Shown: piece after piece, positions 7,361-14,325 of the stretch | How positions within the stretch are numbered: the stretch's first letter is position 1 | Layout of the letters: each line of letters starts with the position of its first letter | From: CAMEON01 sp045577755 | Lineage (GTDB): Bacteria; Bacillota; Clostridia; Oscillospirales; CAG-272 | Direction: 5' to 3' | Assembly: GCA_045577755.1 (NCBI GenBank) | Contig: JAZNJA010000113.1 | Location: forward strand, 1-14,383 | DNA: 14,383 nucleotides | Position numbers and translations under genes: made by a program | Notes under the pieces: model-generated | Database searches by the model: none | The model's input: only the letters and a program-made list of their open reading frames with translations | What the model was told of the DNA's origin: nothing

Positions 7361-8875
7361 TCAGGGCACAAGCCCCTCCAAAATCTCATTGTAATCATCC
7401 AATTTGTGCTCGACGATCCTTTTCCAGGATTTAGTGGAAGCAGCAATCGTGTTACTCTCTCCGGAAAGGAGGGGACGCAGATTATTTCGGATCTCACAGT
7501 TCGGGAAAATATCGGAGCAGGTAGAGGAAAAATCGAAATACAAGGAATCGAAGATCAGATCCAGTACCTCGTTGGACTGGGGATCCTGCATGTATCGCTT
7601 GGACAGCACCGTCTCATAATACGCAGGACGCACCAGTCGATAACTGTGATACGCCATAGCCTCCAACACAGCCGCGCACATTTCCTGTCGGGCTTCATCA
7701 CTGACGACAGTGGAAATACCAAACGAGCTTACCTGATCTTGGACGTAGGAATAGTAGTTCTTCTGAATGGAAGAAAATTTGGGCATAGGTGCAATGCCGT
7801 AGGACAGAGCGCCCAATCTCTCAAAATTATTCTCCATACTGATGAAGGTGGTCGTAGCCATCAAGGCATTTTTTTCGGCGAAGTGATTGATGAGCGTAGC
7901 GCTGCCCAGACCATCATCCACGCCTCCATCGTACACGTAGGTGGACTCATCGTTGTAGAGGAGCTGAACCTTGTCACACAGATCAACGAGCTTGGCCAGC
8001 GCATCGGAATTATACGTCAACTCGCCTGTATCGGGATCCTTGATGATCATGTGCGTATCAGATGCCACCATATAGGGGTCAACCGAAACAATGTTACCGG
8101 TCACAAAGCCGTAGAAATCTCCTGTAGAAGCCTTGGAATCGCCGTCCTTGTCCACGTAGTGATCCTTGACGATGGAATATTGATAGTCCAGGGTCCACTC
8201 TCCCTGCTTTACGGTCTCATAAAGATCGGGAAGCTGATAATCAACGAACAGATCCTTGTTGTAGATGGTAAAGAACGTATAGCGGAACATGGAAATCGAC
8301 ATGGAGCCGGAGGCCAAAAACTGCATTCCGGAGTCAGTAAACGTCACCATATCGTTGTAGCCCTGCGTCCAATAATGCTTATCTGTGTTGATGTGATCCA
8401 ATTCACTCAGATTGATATATCGTCCTTCCATAGCAGGGATAATAGCCTTAAAGGTACCATTCGAAATGATGTCGTATTCACCGAGACCACTCGTGAGATC
8501 GTTCGTGAACACGACGTTGAGCTGCACGTCTCCGCCAGCAGGATACATCTCCAGCTGAACACCGAGTTGTTCCTCAACCAAAATGTTTCGCTCATGGACC
8601 GAATCTGACACTACACCCATGCCATACTCACTGATCAGCTCATCACGGCGACCGCCAACGTTCGCGTATAGGATTCCGATGATCTCATCGCCGTAGTTCA
8701 GATTAGCCGGCAAGTCACAGGTAAAATTCGGATCTCCGGTTTCGACCTCTGTCACCTCCGCGCTTGCATCCCCGTTCAGAGTCCCCGTCGGATTCTCTGT
8801 GCTTTGGGCGCAAGCCACCGAAGAGAGCAGCATAAATGCTAATAAAAATAAGCAAACGATTCGTTTCATTTTCAT
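7361..8875 (-). CDS. ABC-importer solute-binding lipoprotein, sugar type
   Basis: This binding protein would be lipid-anchored outside the membrane and would deliver a sugar or oligosaccharide to an ABC importer. The start is set at ATG 8873-8875, giving 504 residues, because GGAG (8885-8888) lies nine bases upstream. The GTG at 8902 would be upstream of that site, and the ATG at 8881 is only three bases from it. The signal peptide ends SSVAC, with the lipid-carrying Cys at residue 22. Next come a short Thr/Glu-rich tether and NYGDEIIGIL, then the ERNILVEEQLGVQLEM helix. The latter is typical of an extracellular solute-binding protein family abundant in uncultured Clostridia, which contains segments like NRTVEERxNVKI. 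The length suits the family. It lies 53 bp after the GH106-like gene and 81 bp before the large lipoprotein gene, all on one strand. No permease or ATPase gene is nearby, so it is an orphan component. Confidence 0.85.
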   Translation of the reverse strand: MKMKRIVCLFLLAFMLLSSVACAQSTENPTGTLNGDASAEVTEVETGDPNFTCDLPANLNYGDEIIGILYANVGGRRDELISEYGMGVVSDSVHERNILVEEQLGVQLEMYPAGGDVQLNVVFTNDLTSGLGEYDIISNGTFKAIIPAMEGRYINLSELDHINTDKHYWTQGYNDMVTFTDSGMQFLASGSMSISMFRYTFFTIYNKDLFVDYQLPDLYETVKQGEWTLDYQYSIVKDHYVDKDGDSKASTGDFYGFVTGNIVSVDPYMVASDTHMIIKDPDTGELTYNSDALAKLVDLCDKVQLLYNDESTYVYDGGVDDGLGSATLINHFAEKNALMATTTFISMENNFERLGALSYGIAPMPKFSSIQKNYYSYVQDQVSSFGISTVVSDEARQEMCAAVLEAMAYHSYRLVRPAYYETVLSKRYMQDPQSNEVLDLIFDSLYFDFSSTCSDIFPNCEIRNNLRPLLSGESNTIAASTKSWKRIVEHKLDDYNEILEGLVP

Positions 8876-8928
8876 AATCATTCTCTCCACATAGTGTTTC
8901 ACTTTGAAATAGTCCCGGATTCAGTCCG

Positions 8929-11900
8929 TCATCCGCAAGCCTCCGTGGAAAGCAGAAGCACCTCTGCTCCCAGCAGGCCGCCGCGCTTACCGCACACGTT
9001 ACTCAGAATCGTATTCGATACGCGCAGCTCGATGACATTCTCCCCCGCATGGAGGTACTGTCTCATATCGAAGGTGAAGGGCGCGAACAGCTTGCATCCC
9101 AGGTCCTGCCCATTAACCGTCACACCCACCGAACCGCTTCCAAGCGTCAGGTTGAGCTTTACGTGATGATCCAGGTCTGCCTCGGTCAAGGTAACGGCCG
9201 TACGGTACCGCACAACACCGGCGAACAGCCTAGAGAGCATCTCCCATTCGCTCCAATCCGTCAGGGATACGTCGTACGTCCCCGCGGGATATGCGACAGG
9301 GTTGATCAGCTCACTTTGGGAATAGGTATCCAGCTCGGCGACGGTATGCCACCACGCCCGCTCCCATGCCTCCATACGGTAGGAGGTCAGGCCCTTCTCG
9401 GATATAATGCGGATCTCGTCGATTTCCTGCTCGGAAAACTCCAGCTCGATCGCCTTGACCTCATCAAACACGACCGTGAATTCCTGCTGGATATCGCGCT
9501 GCAGAACGACCTCTCCGTCTCGGCACAAAAGGATCTCGGCCACGTCGGGATGGGTCGGATCGTCAAAGCAGCCCTTACGCAGGATCAGCCTCATTTTGGA
9601 CGTCCGAATGGGATTAATCTTGTGGGTCACAAGTCTTTCGGTGTTGCCACGTTCAATTTCTGCCGTAAAGGCTTCCAAGGAGATCCTGCGCACATGAGTC
9701 ATCTCCCGCGCCTCTTCGGCTTCCTGCCCGGGTGTGATCACCAGATACCACGCTCCGTAGGGGGCGAAATCCAGGCAAACACACAGCCCGTCTTTTTCTT
9801 CTCGTGTCTCGGGGATCATCCGCTCTCCCGTTGCGGGATTCAGCAGTATTGCTCTCCCCGTAACACCGGGCAGGTACACCGTCGCTCTGGTCGGCTTGTG
9901 ATCATTATGGCCGAGGAACAGGAAATGCCGTCCGTCGATGACACGCCAATGGCACAGAAGATCGTCGGCTCCGTCCAGCACCTGCACGCTGTATTGCAGG
10001 TCCAGCTCTGCGGGGACATTCAGAAAATGAACGTTGTCGCATTGAGCCAACTGCTGCATACAAGAAGCCAACGCAGGGTCGTTTCGGCCGTTTTGCAGGG
10101 TCGCTGTCGGAGGATTTCCGATCCAGTATATCTCACCGCCATTCTGTGCAAGGCGAGTCAGTTTATCAGCGGTTTCAAGGTCGATCATGGTCATGCGCGG
10201 AACCACGACGGTGCGGAAGGCATACTCCTTATAGCGCAAGCGCTCCCCGCATACCTCCATGCGTCGCATATATTCCTTGTCCGCCGTCAGATGCTCCACC
10301 CGCTGTCTGGTCAGTATGCGGATCAGCTCACCGTACTGACGATTGATCTCCCCCGCCTCACCGCCAAAGGACGCGTTGATCTTGGGGATGCCGCCCTTTT
10401 CGGCCAGCATTTCAAAATTCATGTCGAACACGTCGTTTTCCGCCAGGGCGTACATGCTGTCCATGGGATTCAAAACAAGAACCTCGGCATGGGCGCGGCC
10501 GAGAGAGTTCACGTAGGAAATGCGGCGGATGAAGTCGGTATACTGTCCCATAGCCTGCCAGCAGGGATCAATATGATAGAAGTCCGGGGGCACACTGCTT
10601 TGCGCATACTCCCGCGTCATTTTGACGGCATGATTCACAACGTGGCTCACACCGTATGCCGCCAGGCAATTCCCCTGCTTCTTCAGCTCCTCGGGGGTGT
10701 AGCGGTCAGGCCCGTTCAGAGCCATGACCTCGTTCATGAACCGAACGCCTTCAAATTCCGCGATGGAATAATGATCCTTGAAATTCTGGGGATTATAGGC
10801 CACGCGGCACAGCGCGTCGGTTCCCGGGAGAGAGATCCCTCTGTTCAGCTTGTAAACGTCTCCCACACAGGAGGCCTGGAGTTGCAGACTTTCCTCCCAG
10901 GTATGCATGGTAAAATACACGCCGTGCTTGGCGGCTTCATCCGACAATTTATGAAACAGCTCGGCGTACATATCGGATACCGTATCGAACCAGCGGTACC
11001 GCCAGACCACGTCCTTTCCCTGCATATCCCGATCGATCAGCAGGGGAAGGATCCTGCGGATATCCTCGCCGTACTTGCTTTGGAAGAGATCCCGAAAATC
11101 ATCAGACCATGCCATTTTGTAGCCGTAGTCACCCTCGTGATCGCTGAAAATACCGTTCATAGGAAGACCCGCGCCCATAAGGGATGCGAATCGATCGAAG
11201 TAAGGCTTCCATGCGATCTCCATGAACAGATCGACCACGCGCCTGGACAGATAATCCACGTTCCCGCCATCGTATCCCCGATATGCCTGCAGATCGAACA
11301 GGTATACGCGGCAGGGCTCGGTTGCCCGGAAGGCTTTTTCATCCCGAACGGTCAGGCTGTCCGCGTCCAGATAGGCAATGATCCGATCCGTGGTCTGCAG
11401 ATCGTCCACGATGATCTCCCGTCCATCCTCGGAGATCAGCTTGACCGCATCCGCAGACAACCGCCCGGCTTCCATATTCTGCAAGCGGATGATCTGCATA
11501 CCGCGCGAAAGCCCGACCTCTCCCAGGTGATTCCAGCAGAACACGTTCTCCTTCTGATTGACGGCAAAGGTCTGCTCTCCCACCACGTAGGCGGCCTTCT
11601 CGGTATTATTCCCCGTTTGCCCCCAGGTGGCGTACAAGCGGTATACGCCGTCCTCCGGGATATGGACGTGATACTCGCAATACGCATGGGGAGTATCGCT
11701 CCAATGGGAGGCCATATTGATGGGCTCGGCGTTATTCTGGTCGGGAGGACATTGATCGAAGGACGATCCGATCCGCTTCCAATTTTCGGTGTTGTCATAG
11801 GTGATGAAGGAGGTCTGCTCGGTACCGACCTTCTTTGCGGAGACAGAGAAGAAGTGTCCCTCAAGCTCCACCGTCTCCCCCGGCTCCAGATCCACGTATT

Positions 11901-12324
11901 CGAATCGTAGATTTTTGGATTGCAGGGTCGGATCGTTCCGTACAAGCTGACCGTCGGCTTGCAATGACGGCCATCCAAATTCGTCCGTAAAGCTCACGTG
12001 GGAGCCGTCTACCTCTGCCTGCCGCACCTGCTGCTCCATGACGTCAAACCATAGCTCCGAGAGCCACTGCTCGTGAGGCAGCACGCGGATATGCTCACTG
12101 TCCCTGTGTCCGTCTACCCATGCGTAGTTGGGGCGGGCGTGGGCATAGCCCGGATTAAAGCCCTTCTTCGCAAGCTCCCGCGCCATCTCCTGAGGCTTGA
12201 TCCCCACCGTGGTCAGATCCTGGTCGTAAAACCAGAATACGAAGGGAGCAAATTTGCTTTTTGGGCGGGCAAACTGTTCCAGAACCGTTTGGAATTTGTC
12301 CTGTGATTTATATCCATCGTGCAT
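8929..12324 (-). CDS. GH106-like glycoside hydrolase (putative alpha-L-rhamnosidase), cytoplasmic
   Basis: This 1131-residue protein begins at ATG 12322-12324, seven bases after GGAGG. The in-frame TTG at 12339 lies within that ribosome binding site and is rejected. No signal peptide is seen. Residues 20-130 (APFVFWFYDQDL, GYAHARP, SFTDEFGWPS) match the opening of the GH106-like TIM-barrel family. Residues 165-298 look like an inserted golvesin- or CBM-like beta sandwich (YHVHIPEDGVYRLYATWG). The barrel then resumes, with acidic candidates in FSDHEGDYGY, TMHTWEES and FMNEVMALNG. A Rossmann-like segment around 670-770 precedes a C-terminal galactose-binding-type beta sandwich (about 1010-1110, VTVNGQDLG, AGENVIELRVSNT). 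GH106 enzymes remove alpha-L-rhamnose from pectin side chains, but this relative could have another specificity. It is the first gene of the operon, with its own promoter at 12351-12379. Confidence 0.75.
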   Translation of the reverse strand: MHDGYKSQDKFQTVLEQFARPKSKFAPFVFWFYDQDLTTVGIKPQEMARELAKKGFNPGYAHARPNYAWVDGHRDSEHIRVLPHEQWLSELWFDVMEQQVRQAEVDGSHVSFTDEFGWPSLQADGQLVRNDPTLQSKNLRFEYVDLEPGETVELEGHFFSVSAKKVGTEQTSFITYDNTENWKRIGSSFDQCPPDQNNAEPINMASHWSDTPHAYCEYHVHIPEDGVYRLYATWGQTGNNTEKAAYVVGEQTFAVNQKENVFCWNHLGEVGLSRGMQIIRLQNMEAGRLSADAVKLISEDGREIIVDDLQTTDRIIAYLDADSLTVRDEKAFRATEPCRVYLFDLQAYRGYDGGNVDYLSRRVVDLFMEIAWKPYFDRFASLMGAGLPMNGIFSDHEGDYGYKMAWSDDFRDLFQSKYGEDIRRILPLLIDRDMQGKDVVWRYRWFDTVSDMYAELFHKLSDEAAKHGVYFTMHTWEESLQLQASCVGDVYKLNRGISLPGTDALCRVAYNPQNFKDHYSIAEFEGVRFMNEVMALNGPDRYTPEELKKQGNCLAAYGVSHVVNHAVKMTREYAQSSVPPDFYHIDPCWQAMGQYTDFIRRISYVNSLGRAHAEVLVLNPMDSMYALAENDVFDMNFEMLAEKGGIPKINASFGGEAGEINRQYGELIRILTRQRVEHLTADKEYMRRMEVCGERLRYKEYAFRTVVVPRMTMIDLETADKLTRLAQNGGEIYWIGNPPTATLQNGRNDPALASCMQQLAQCDNVHFLNVPAELDLQYSVQVLDGADDLLCHWRVIDGRHFLFLGHNDHKPTRATVYLPGVTGRAILLNPATGERMIPETREEKDGLCVCLDFAPYGAWYLVITPGQEAEEAREMTHVRRISLEAFTAEIERGNTERLVTHKINPIRTSKMRLILRKGCFDDPTHPDVAEILLCRDGEVVLQRDIQQEFTVVFDEVKAIELEFSEQEIDEIRIISEKGLTSYRMEAWERAWWHTVAELDTYSQSELINPVAYPAGTYDVSLTDWSEWEMLSRLFAGVVRYRTAVTLTEADLDHHVKLNLTLGSGSVGVTVNGQDLGCKLFAPFTFDMRQYLHAGENVIELRVSNTILSNVCGKRGGLLGAEVLLLSTEACG

Positions 12325-12350
12325 ATGTGTCACCTCCAAGGTTTTGTATT

Positions 12351-12379
12351 ATTTTACCACATATATATTTTTCCATCAA
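12351..12379 (-). promoter_or_regulatory. Operon promoter upstream of the GH106-like gene
   Basis: TTGATG (12374-12379, minus strand) and TAAAAT (12351-12356) are separated by exactly 17 bp. The predicted start near 12344 gives a leader of about 20 nt containing GGAGGTG (12331-12337). The promoter lies immediately behind the araC-family gene's terminator, so the operon is transcriptionally separate from its regulator. No clear AraC-type direct repeat was found; the activator site may lie in the 3' end of the regulator gene. Confidence 0.7.
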
Positions 12380-12382
12380 GAA

Positions 12383-12420
12383 ACAAAGCGGACACGAATC
12401 TCAATCCGTGTCCGCTTTGT
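12383..12420 (-). terminator. Terminator overlapping the end of the araC-family gene
   Basis: A perfect 14-bp stem (12383-12396 with 12407-12420) has a 10-nt loop. On the minus strand its 5' arm is formed by the codons for Tyr-Lys-Ala-Asp-Thr at the end of the regulator, the stop codon (12401-12403) lies in the loop, and a T-rich tail TTTGTTTCTT follows. Ribosomes reaching the stop would cover the 5' arm, so termination could be influenced by translation. Confidence 0.75.
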
Positions 12421-13255
12421 ACGATTTTCTGTATTGTGCCGGTGTTATTGCATATTTTTTTTTGAAGCACCGAATGAAATATGTCGGTGTCACACCGCAG
12501 ATTTCGCTGATCTCACCGATCGAACGATCCGTAGTCTCCAGCAAATATTTGCCAAATCTCATTTTTTCCGCCTGCAATTTTTCCGAAAAGCTCATTCCAT
12601 AGTACTCCGTCAACAATCGATTCAGATGGCGCGGAGTCATATGTAATTTTTCAGATAATGCCTCGATTGTCAGATTGCCAGGATCGGCGTAATGAAATAT
12701 CTGATTAAAGAAATCATCCATAACAAAGAGATTATCGATTCGGCGTGTCTCCTGTTTCCTCATTCGGGACGGAAGATTACTACACGATCGTGCGATATGG
12801 ATCATCAGCTGGGTCAGTAAGCTTGTACAATACTCCTCGTATCCTTGCTTTTGACATTCCGCCTCAAGCATGACCTGGCGCAATAGGTCACCCATGATCG
12901 GGTCATCATTTCCCTTGTAGTGATGCAGAGTAGAAATTTTATGAAAAGGTGAGCTTGAGTTCGGGGCAGTGATTTCCATATTCAGACAATATCCGCCACA
13001 GGGAGAGACGATTTTTTCCTCATGGAACACACCCTTACCGAGCAAGATCCATTCCCCTTCATTCAAATCAATCGTTTCATGAAAATCCAGAATAAACCGT
13101 GTACATCCTTTCGTGCATACGTGTAATTCATAGCAGGAATGCTGATGATGATCTGTATCCGTTCGATTACGAAAATACCAAATACAGGTAATTTTCTGCT
13201 TTGCATCCAACAGACGAAACGAATGTTCACTTTCATACACTTGAACAGATCTCAT
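12401..13255 (-). CDS. AraC-family transcriptional regulator
   Basis: This 284-residue cytoplasmic DNA-binding protein is probably the activator of the adjacent glycan-utilisation operon. Residues 20-95 look like a cupin-type sensing domain (YELHVCTKG, LDLxEGE-like turn, GKGVFHEE). Residues about 190-280 hold the two helix-turn-helix motifs of the AraC/XylS family: LTIEALSEKLHMTPRHLNRLL (195-215) and SIGEISEICGVTPTYFIRCFKK (245-266), ending with the usual TPAQYRK. Length is normal for the family. ATG 13253-13255 has AAAGGAGG five bases upstream. It is transcribed from its own strong promoter (13378-13406) with an operator-like palindrome, and ends in a terminator just before the operon promoter. 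The inducer is unknown but is likely to be a sugar from the operon's substrate. Confidence 0.92.
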   Translation of the reverse strand: MRSVQVYESEHSFRLLDAKQKITCIWYFRNRTDTDHHQHSCYELHVCTKGCTRFILDFHETIDLNEGEWILLGKGVFHEEKIVSPCGGYCLNMEITAPNSSSPFHKISTLHHYKGNDDPIMGDLLRQVMLEAECQKQGYEEYCTSLLTQLMIHIARSCSNLPSRMRKQETRRIDNLFVMDDFFNQIFHYADPGNLTIEALSEKLHMTPRHLNRLLTEYYGMSFSEKLQAEKMRFGKYLLETTDRSIGEISEICGVTPTYFIRCFKKKYAITPAQYRKSYKADTD

Positions 13256-13365
13256 ATTCGCCTCCTTTAGAAATCGGTATCGGGTCGGGGCACGTGGGCG
13301 GCAAATCAGTCTGCACCCGCAATTCGGAATTACCTCTTACTGCCACTCCCCCACGAACCATATAT

Positions 13366-13386
13366 TGGTACAAGAGTATTGTACCA
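13366..13386. promoter_or_regulatory. Operator-like perfect palindrome over the araC -10 region
   Basis: TGGTACAA (13366-13373) and TTGTACCA (13379-13386) are perfect 8-bp inverted arms separated by GAGTA. The site overlaps the -10 hexamer and the expected transcription start, a position where a bound dimer would block transcription. The bound protein is unknown. AraC proteins usually bind direct repeats, so a different repressor is also possible. Confidence 0.65.
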
Positions 13387-13406
13387 TAGGATAAGTGTTT
13401 TGTCAA
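13378..13406 (-). promoter_or_regulatory. Consensus sigma-A promoter of the araC-family gene
   Basis: On the minus strand TTGACA (13401-13406) and TACAAT (13378-13383) are spaced by 17 bp, and TGG before the -10 makes an extended -10. The expected start near 13371 gives a leader of about 115 nt before the ATG at 13255, unusually long for a simple regulator gene. The leader holds AATTC/GAATT arms at 13321-13331. Confidence 0.85.
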
Positions 13407-13642
13407 GGGAGGTGGGGGATTTCGTAAAGGCAAGACAAAAAGCCGCGAAAATGCTTTTCTCCCTATGTTTTTGCAATGACAAACACCGCAAAATGTGGCA
13501 CATTAGAATCCCCCCCACCCGAAGAGAGCATCTCTTCACCACGATCGGTATAGGTTGAACACATCCTCATACCACCACGGCGACGAGGTAATCGACAATA
13601 TGTATACGGATAGAGATGTGGGCATGATTTCGATACTTTATC
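13407..13642. other. Intergenic stretch with an imperfect inverted repeat
   Basis: No gene is supported. GGTGGGGGATT (13411-13421) and AATCCCCCCACC (13507-13518) form an inverted repeat with one extra base, enclosing 85 bp. Inside are two small hairpins (AAAAGC/GCTTTT near 13438-13457 and TTTTGC/GCAAAA near 13473-13497). A 7-bp hairpin GAAGAGA/TCTCTTC lies at 13520-13536. The enclosed block could be a small dispersed element or non-coding RNA, but nothing decisive is visible. Confidence 0.4.
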
Positions 13643-13671
13643 TTGACAAATTCAATGTGATATGCTACAAT
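13643..13671 (+). promoter_or_regulatory. Consensus promoter facing the tRNA-Asn/5S genes from behind
   Basis: TTGACA (13643-13648) and TACAAT (13666-13671) are separated by exactly 17 bp on the plus strand. A transcript would begin near 13678 and run antisense through tRNA-Asn and the minus-strand 5S gene, then in sense through the plus-strand 5S gene to the terminator at 14162-14191. No plus-strand terminator is seen before that. Whether it is used is unknown. Confidence 0.55.
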
Positions 13672-13672
13672 G

Positions 13673-13724
13673 TACCCGAAGTGTTATTGGTAGAGCCCAT
13701 CAAGGTGTTCGACATATTCGGGTA
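13673..13724 (-). other. tRNA-Asn 3' trailer hairpin with shared motif
   Basis: TACCCGAA (13673-13680) and TTCGGGTA (13717-13724) form an 8-bp stem directly behind the CCA end of tRNA-Asn. Within it AGGTGTTCGACATAT (13703-13717) is the exact reverse complement of the motif at 273-287. No T tract follows on the minus strand, so this may be a processing structure rather than a terminator. Confidence 0.45.
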
Positions 13725-13725
13725 A

Positions 13726-13801
13726 TGGCTCCCCCTGTTGGACTTGAACCAACGACGCCCTGATTAACAGTCAGGTGCTCTACCGACTGAGCTAAGGAGG
13801 A
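13726..13801 (-). tRNA. tRNA-Asn (anticodon GTT)
   Basis: The minus strand folds as a complete 76-nt cloverleaf. The acceptor stem TCCTCCT pairs with AGGGGGA with one G-T pair, the D arm is AGCTCAGTCGGTAGAGC, the anticodon loop CTGTTAA gives GTT, the T arm is GTTGG-TTCAAGT-CCAAC, the discriminator is G and CCA is encoded. It follows the minus-strand 5S gene by 46 bp, across a terminator-like hairpin. Confidence 0.96.
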
Positions 13802-13808
13802 ATATAAA

Positions 13809-13839
13809 AGAGATCTGGCCCGGTCAAGACCAGACCTCT
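13809..13839 (-). terminator. Hairpin between the minus-strand 5S rRNA and tRNA-Asn
   Basis: AGAGATCTGG (13809-13818) and CCAGACCTCT (13830-13839) pair with one G-T pair, and on the minus strand a TTTTATATT tail follows. It could terminate the 5S transcript, leaving tRNA-Asn dependent on read-through, or serve as an RNA processing stem. Confidence 0.6.
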
Positions 13840-13847
13840 TCGTTTGT

Positions 13848-13962
<115 letters not shown>

Positions 13963-14044
13963 TGTATTTCAACCGTCTCCGGTTAAAACCGATATGAACT
14001 TAAAATGATGAAACAGAGAAGTACATCAGAGAGAGCAAACAAAA
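13963..14044. other. Spacer between the two divergent 5S rRNA genes
   Basis: These 82 bp separate the 5' ends of the two 5S genes. No clear -35/-10 pair for either direction and no 23S rRNA remnant is visible. CGGTTAAAACCG can form a short hairpin (13980-13991). Confidence 0.5.
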
Positions 14045-14160
<116 letters not shown>

Positions 14161-14161
14161 A

Positions 14162-14191
14162 CCAAGGGAAGTCTTAAAAGACTTCCCTTGG
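14162..14191 (+). terminator. Terminator of the plus-strand 5S rRNA
   Basis: CCAAGGGAAGTCTT (14162-14175) and its exact complement (14178-14191) form a long perfect stem starting two bases after the 5S gene. ATTGATTTTTAT follows as the T-rich tail. Confidence 0.85.
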
Positions 14192-14213
14192 ATTGATTTT
14201 TATCATCTCTTTT

Positions 14214-14290
14214 GGGCTTTTAGCTCAGTTGGTTAGAGCAACCGGCTCATAACCGGTCGGTCCGGGGTTCAAGTCCCTGAAGGCCCACCA
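14214..14290 (+). tRNA. tRNA with CAT anticodon (elongator Met, or Ile2)
   Basis: A complete 77-nt cloverleaf has acceptor GGGCTTT/AAGGCCC with one G-T pair, D arm AGCTCAGTTGGTTAGAGC, anticodon stem ACCGG/CCGGT with loop CTCATAA, T arm CCGGG-TTCAAGT-CCCTG with one mismatch, and encoded CCA. It is not the initiator type. CAT anticodons serve either elongator Met or, after lysidine modification, Ile (AUA). The resemblance around GGCTCATAACCG to known Ile2 tRNAs leaves this open. Confidence 0.93.
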
Positions 14291-14294
14291 CTAT

Positions 14295-14325
14295 GGGGGC
14301 TGTGAAAACAGTCCCCAAAATTTTT
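14295..14325 (+). terminator. Terminator after the CAT tRNA
   Basis: GGGGGCTGT (14295-14303) pairs with ACAGTCCCC (14308-14316) with one G-T pair and a stable GAAA tetraloop, followed by AAAATTTTT. The rest of the window to 14383 is AT-rich and holds no gene; a lone TATAAT at 14368-14373 lacks a matching -35. Confidence 0.8.

Noticed and set aside
5147..8608. A 1153-codon open frame on the plus strand spanning two genes and their spacer
   Set aside because: It is antisense to two well-supported genes, its translation is rich in His, Gly and Val without domain patterns, and it has no ribosome binding site. It follows from the codon bias of the real genes.
8876..8902. Upstream GTG (8902) and ATG (8881) starts for the solute-binding protein
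   Set aside because: The GTG lies before the GGAG site and the ATG only three bases after it. The ATG at 8875 has proper spacing and gives a normal lipoprotein signal peptide.
9049..11910. A 953-codon plus-strand frame
   Set aside because: It lies wholly antisense to the GH106-like gene, which has clear family motifs, a ribosome binding site and a promoter. No recognisable protein features are present in the antisense translation.
12325..12339. TTG start at 12339 for the GH106-like gene
   Set aside because: It sits inside the GGAGG ribosome binding site, which serves the ATG at 12324.
13233..13361. A short minus-strand frame in the araC leader (MVRGGVAVRG...), possible leader peptide
   Set aside because: It begins about 10 nt after the predicted transcript start with no ribosome binding site and overlaps the regulator's start out of frame. 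Nothing suggests a regulatory peptide.
13600..13725. A 41-codon plus-strand frame (MYTDRDVGM...) ending right at the tRNA-Asn gene
   Set aside because: The ribosome binding site is weak, the frame contains the TTGACA/TACAAT promoter, and its end coincides with the tRNA trailer motif shared with position 273-287, so a non-coding explanation fits better.
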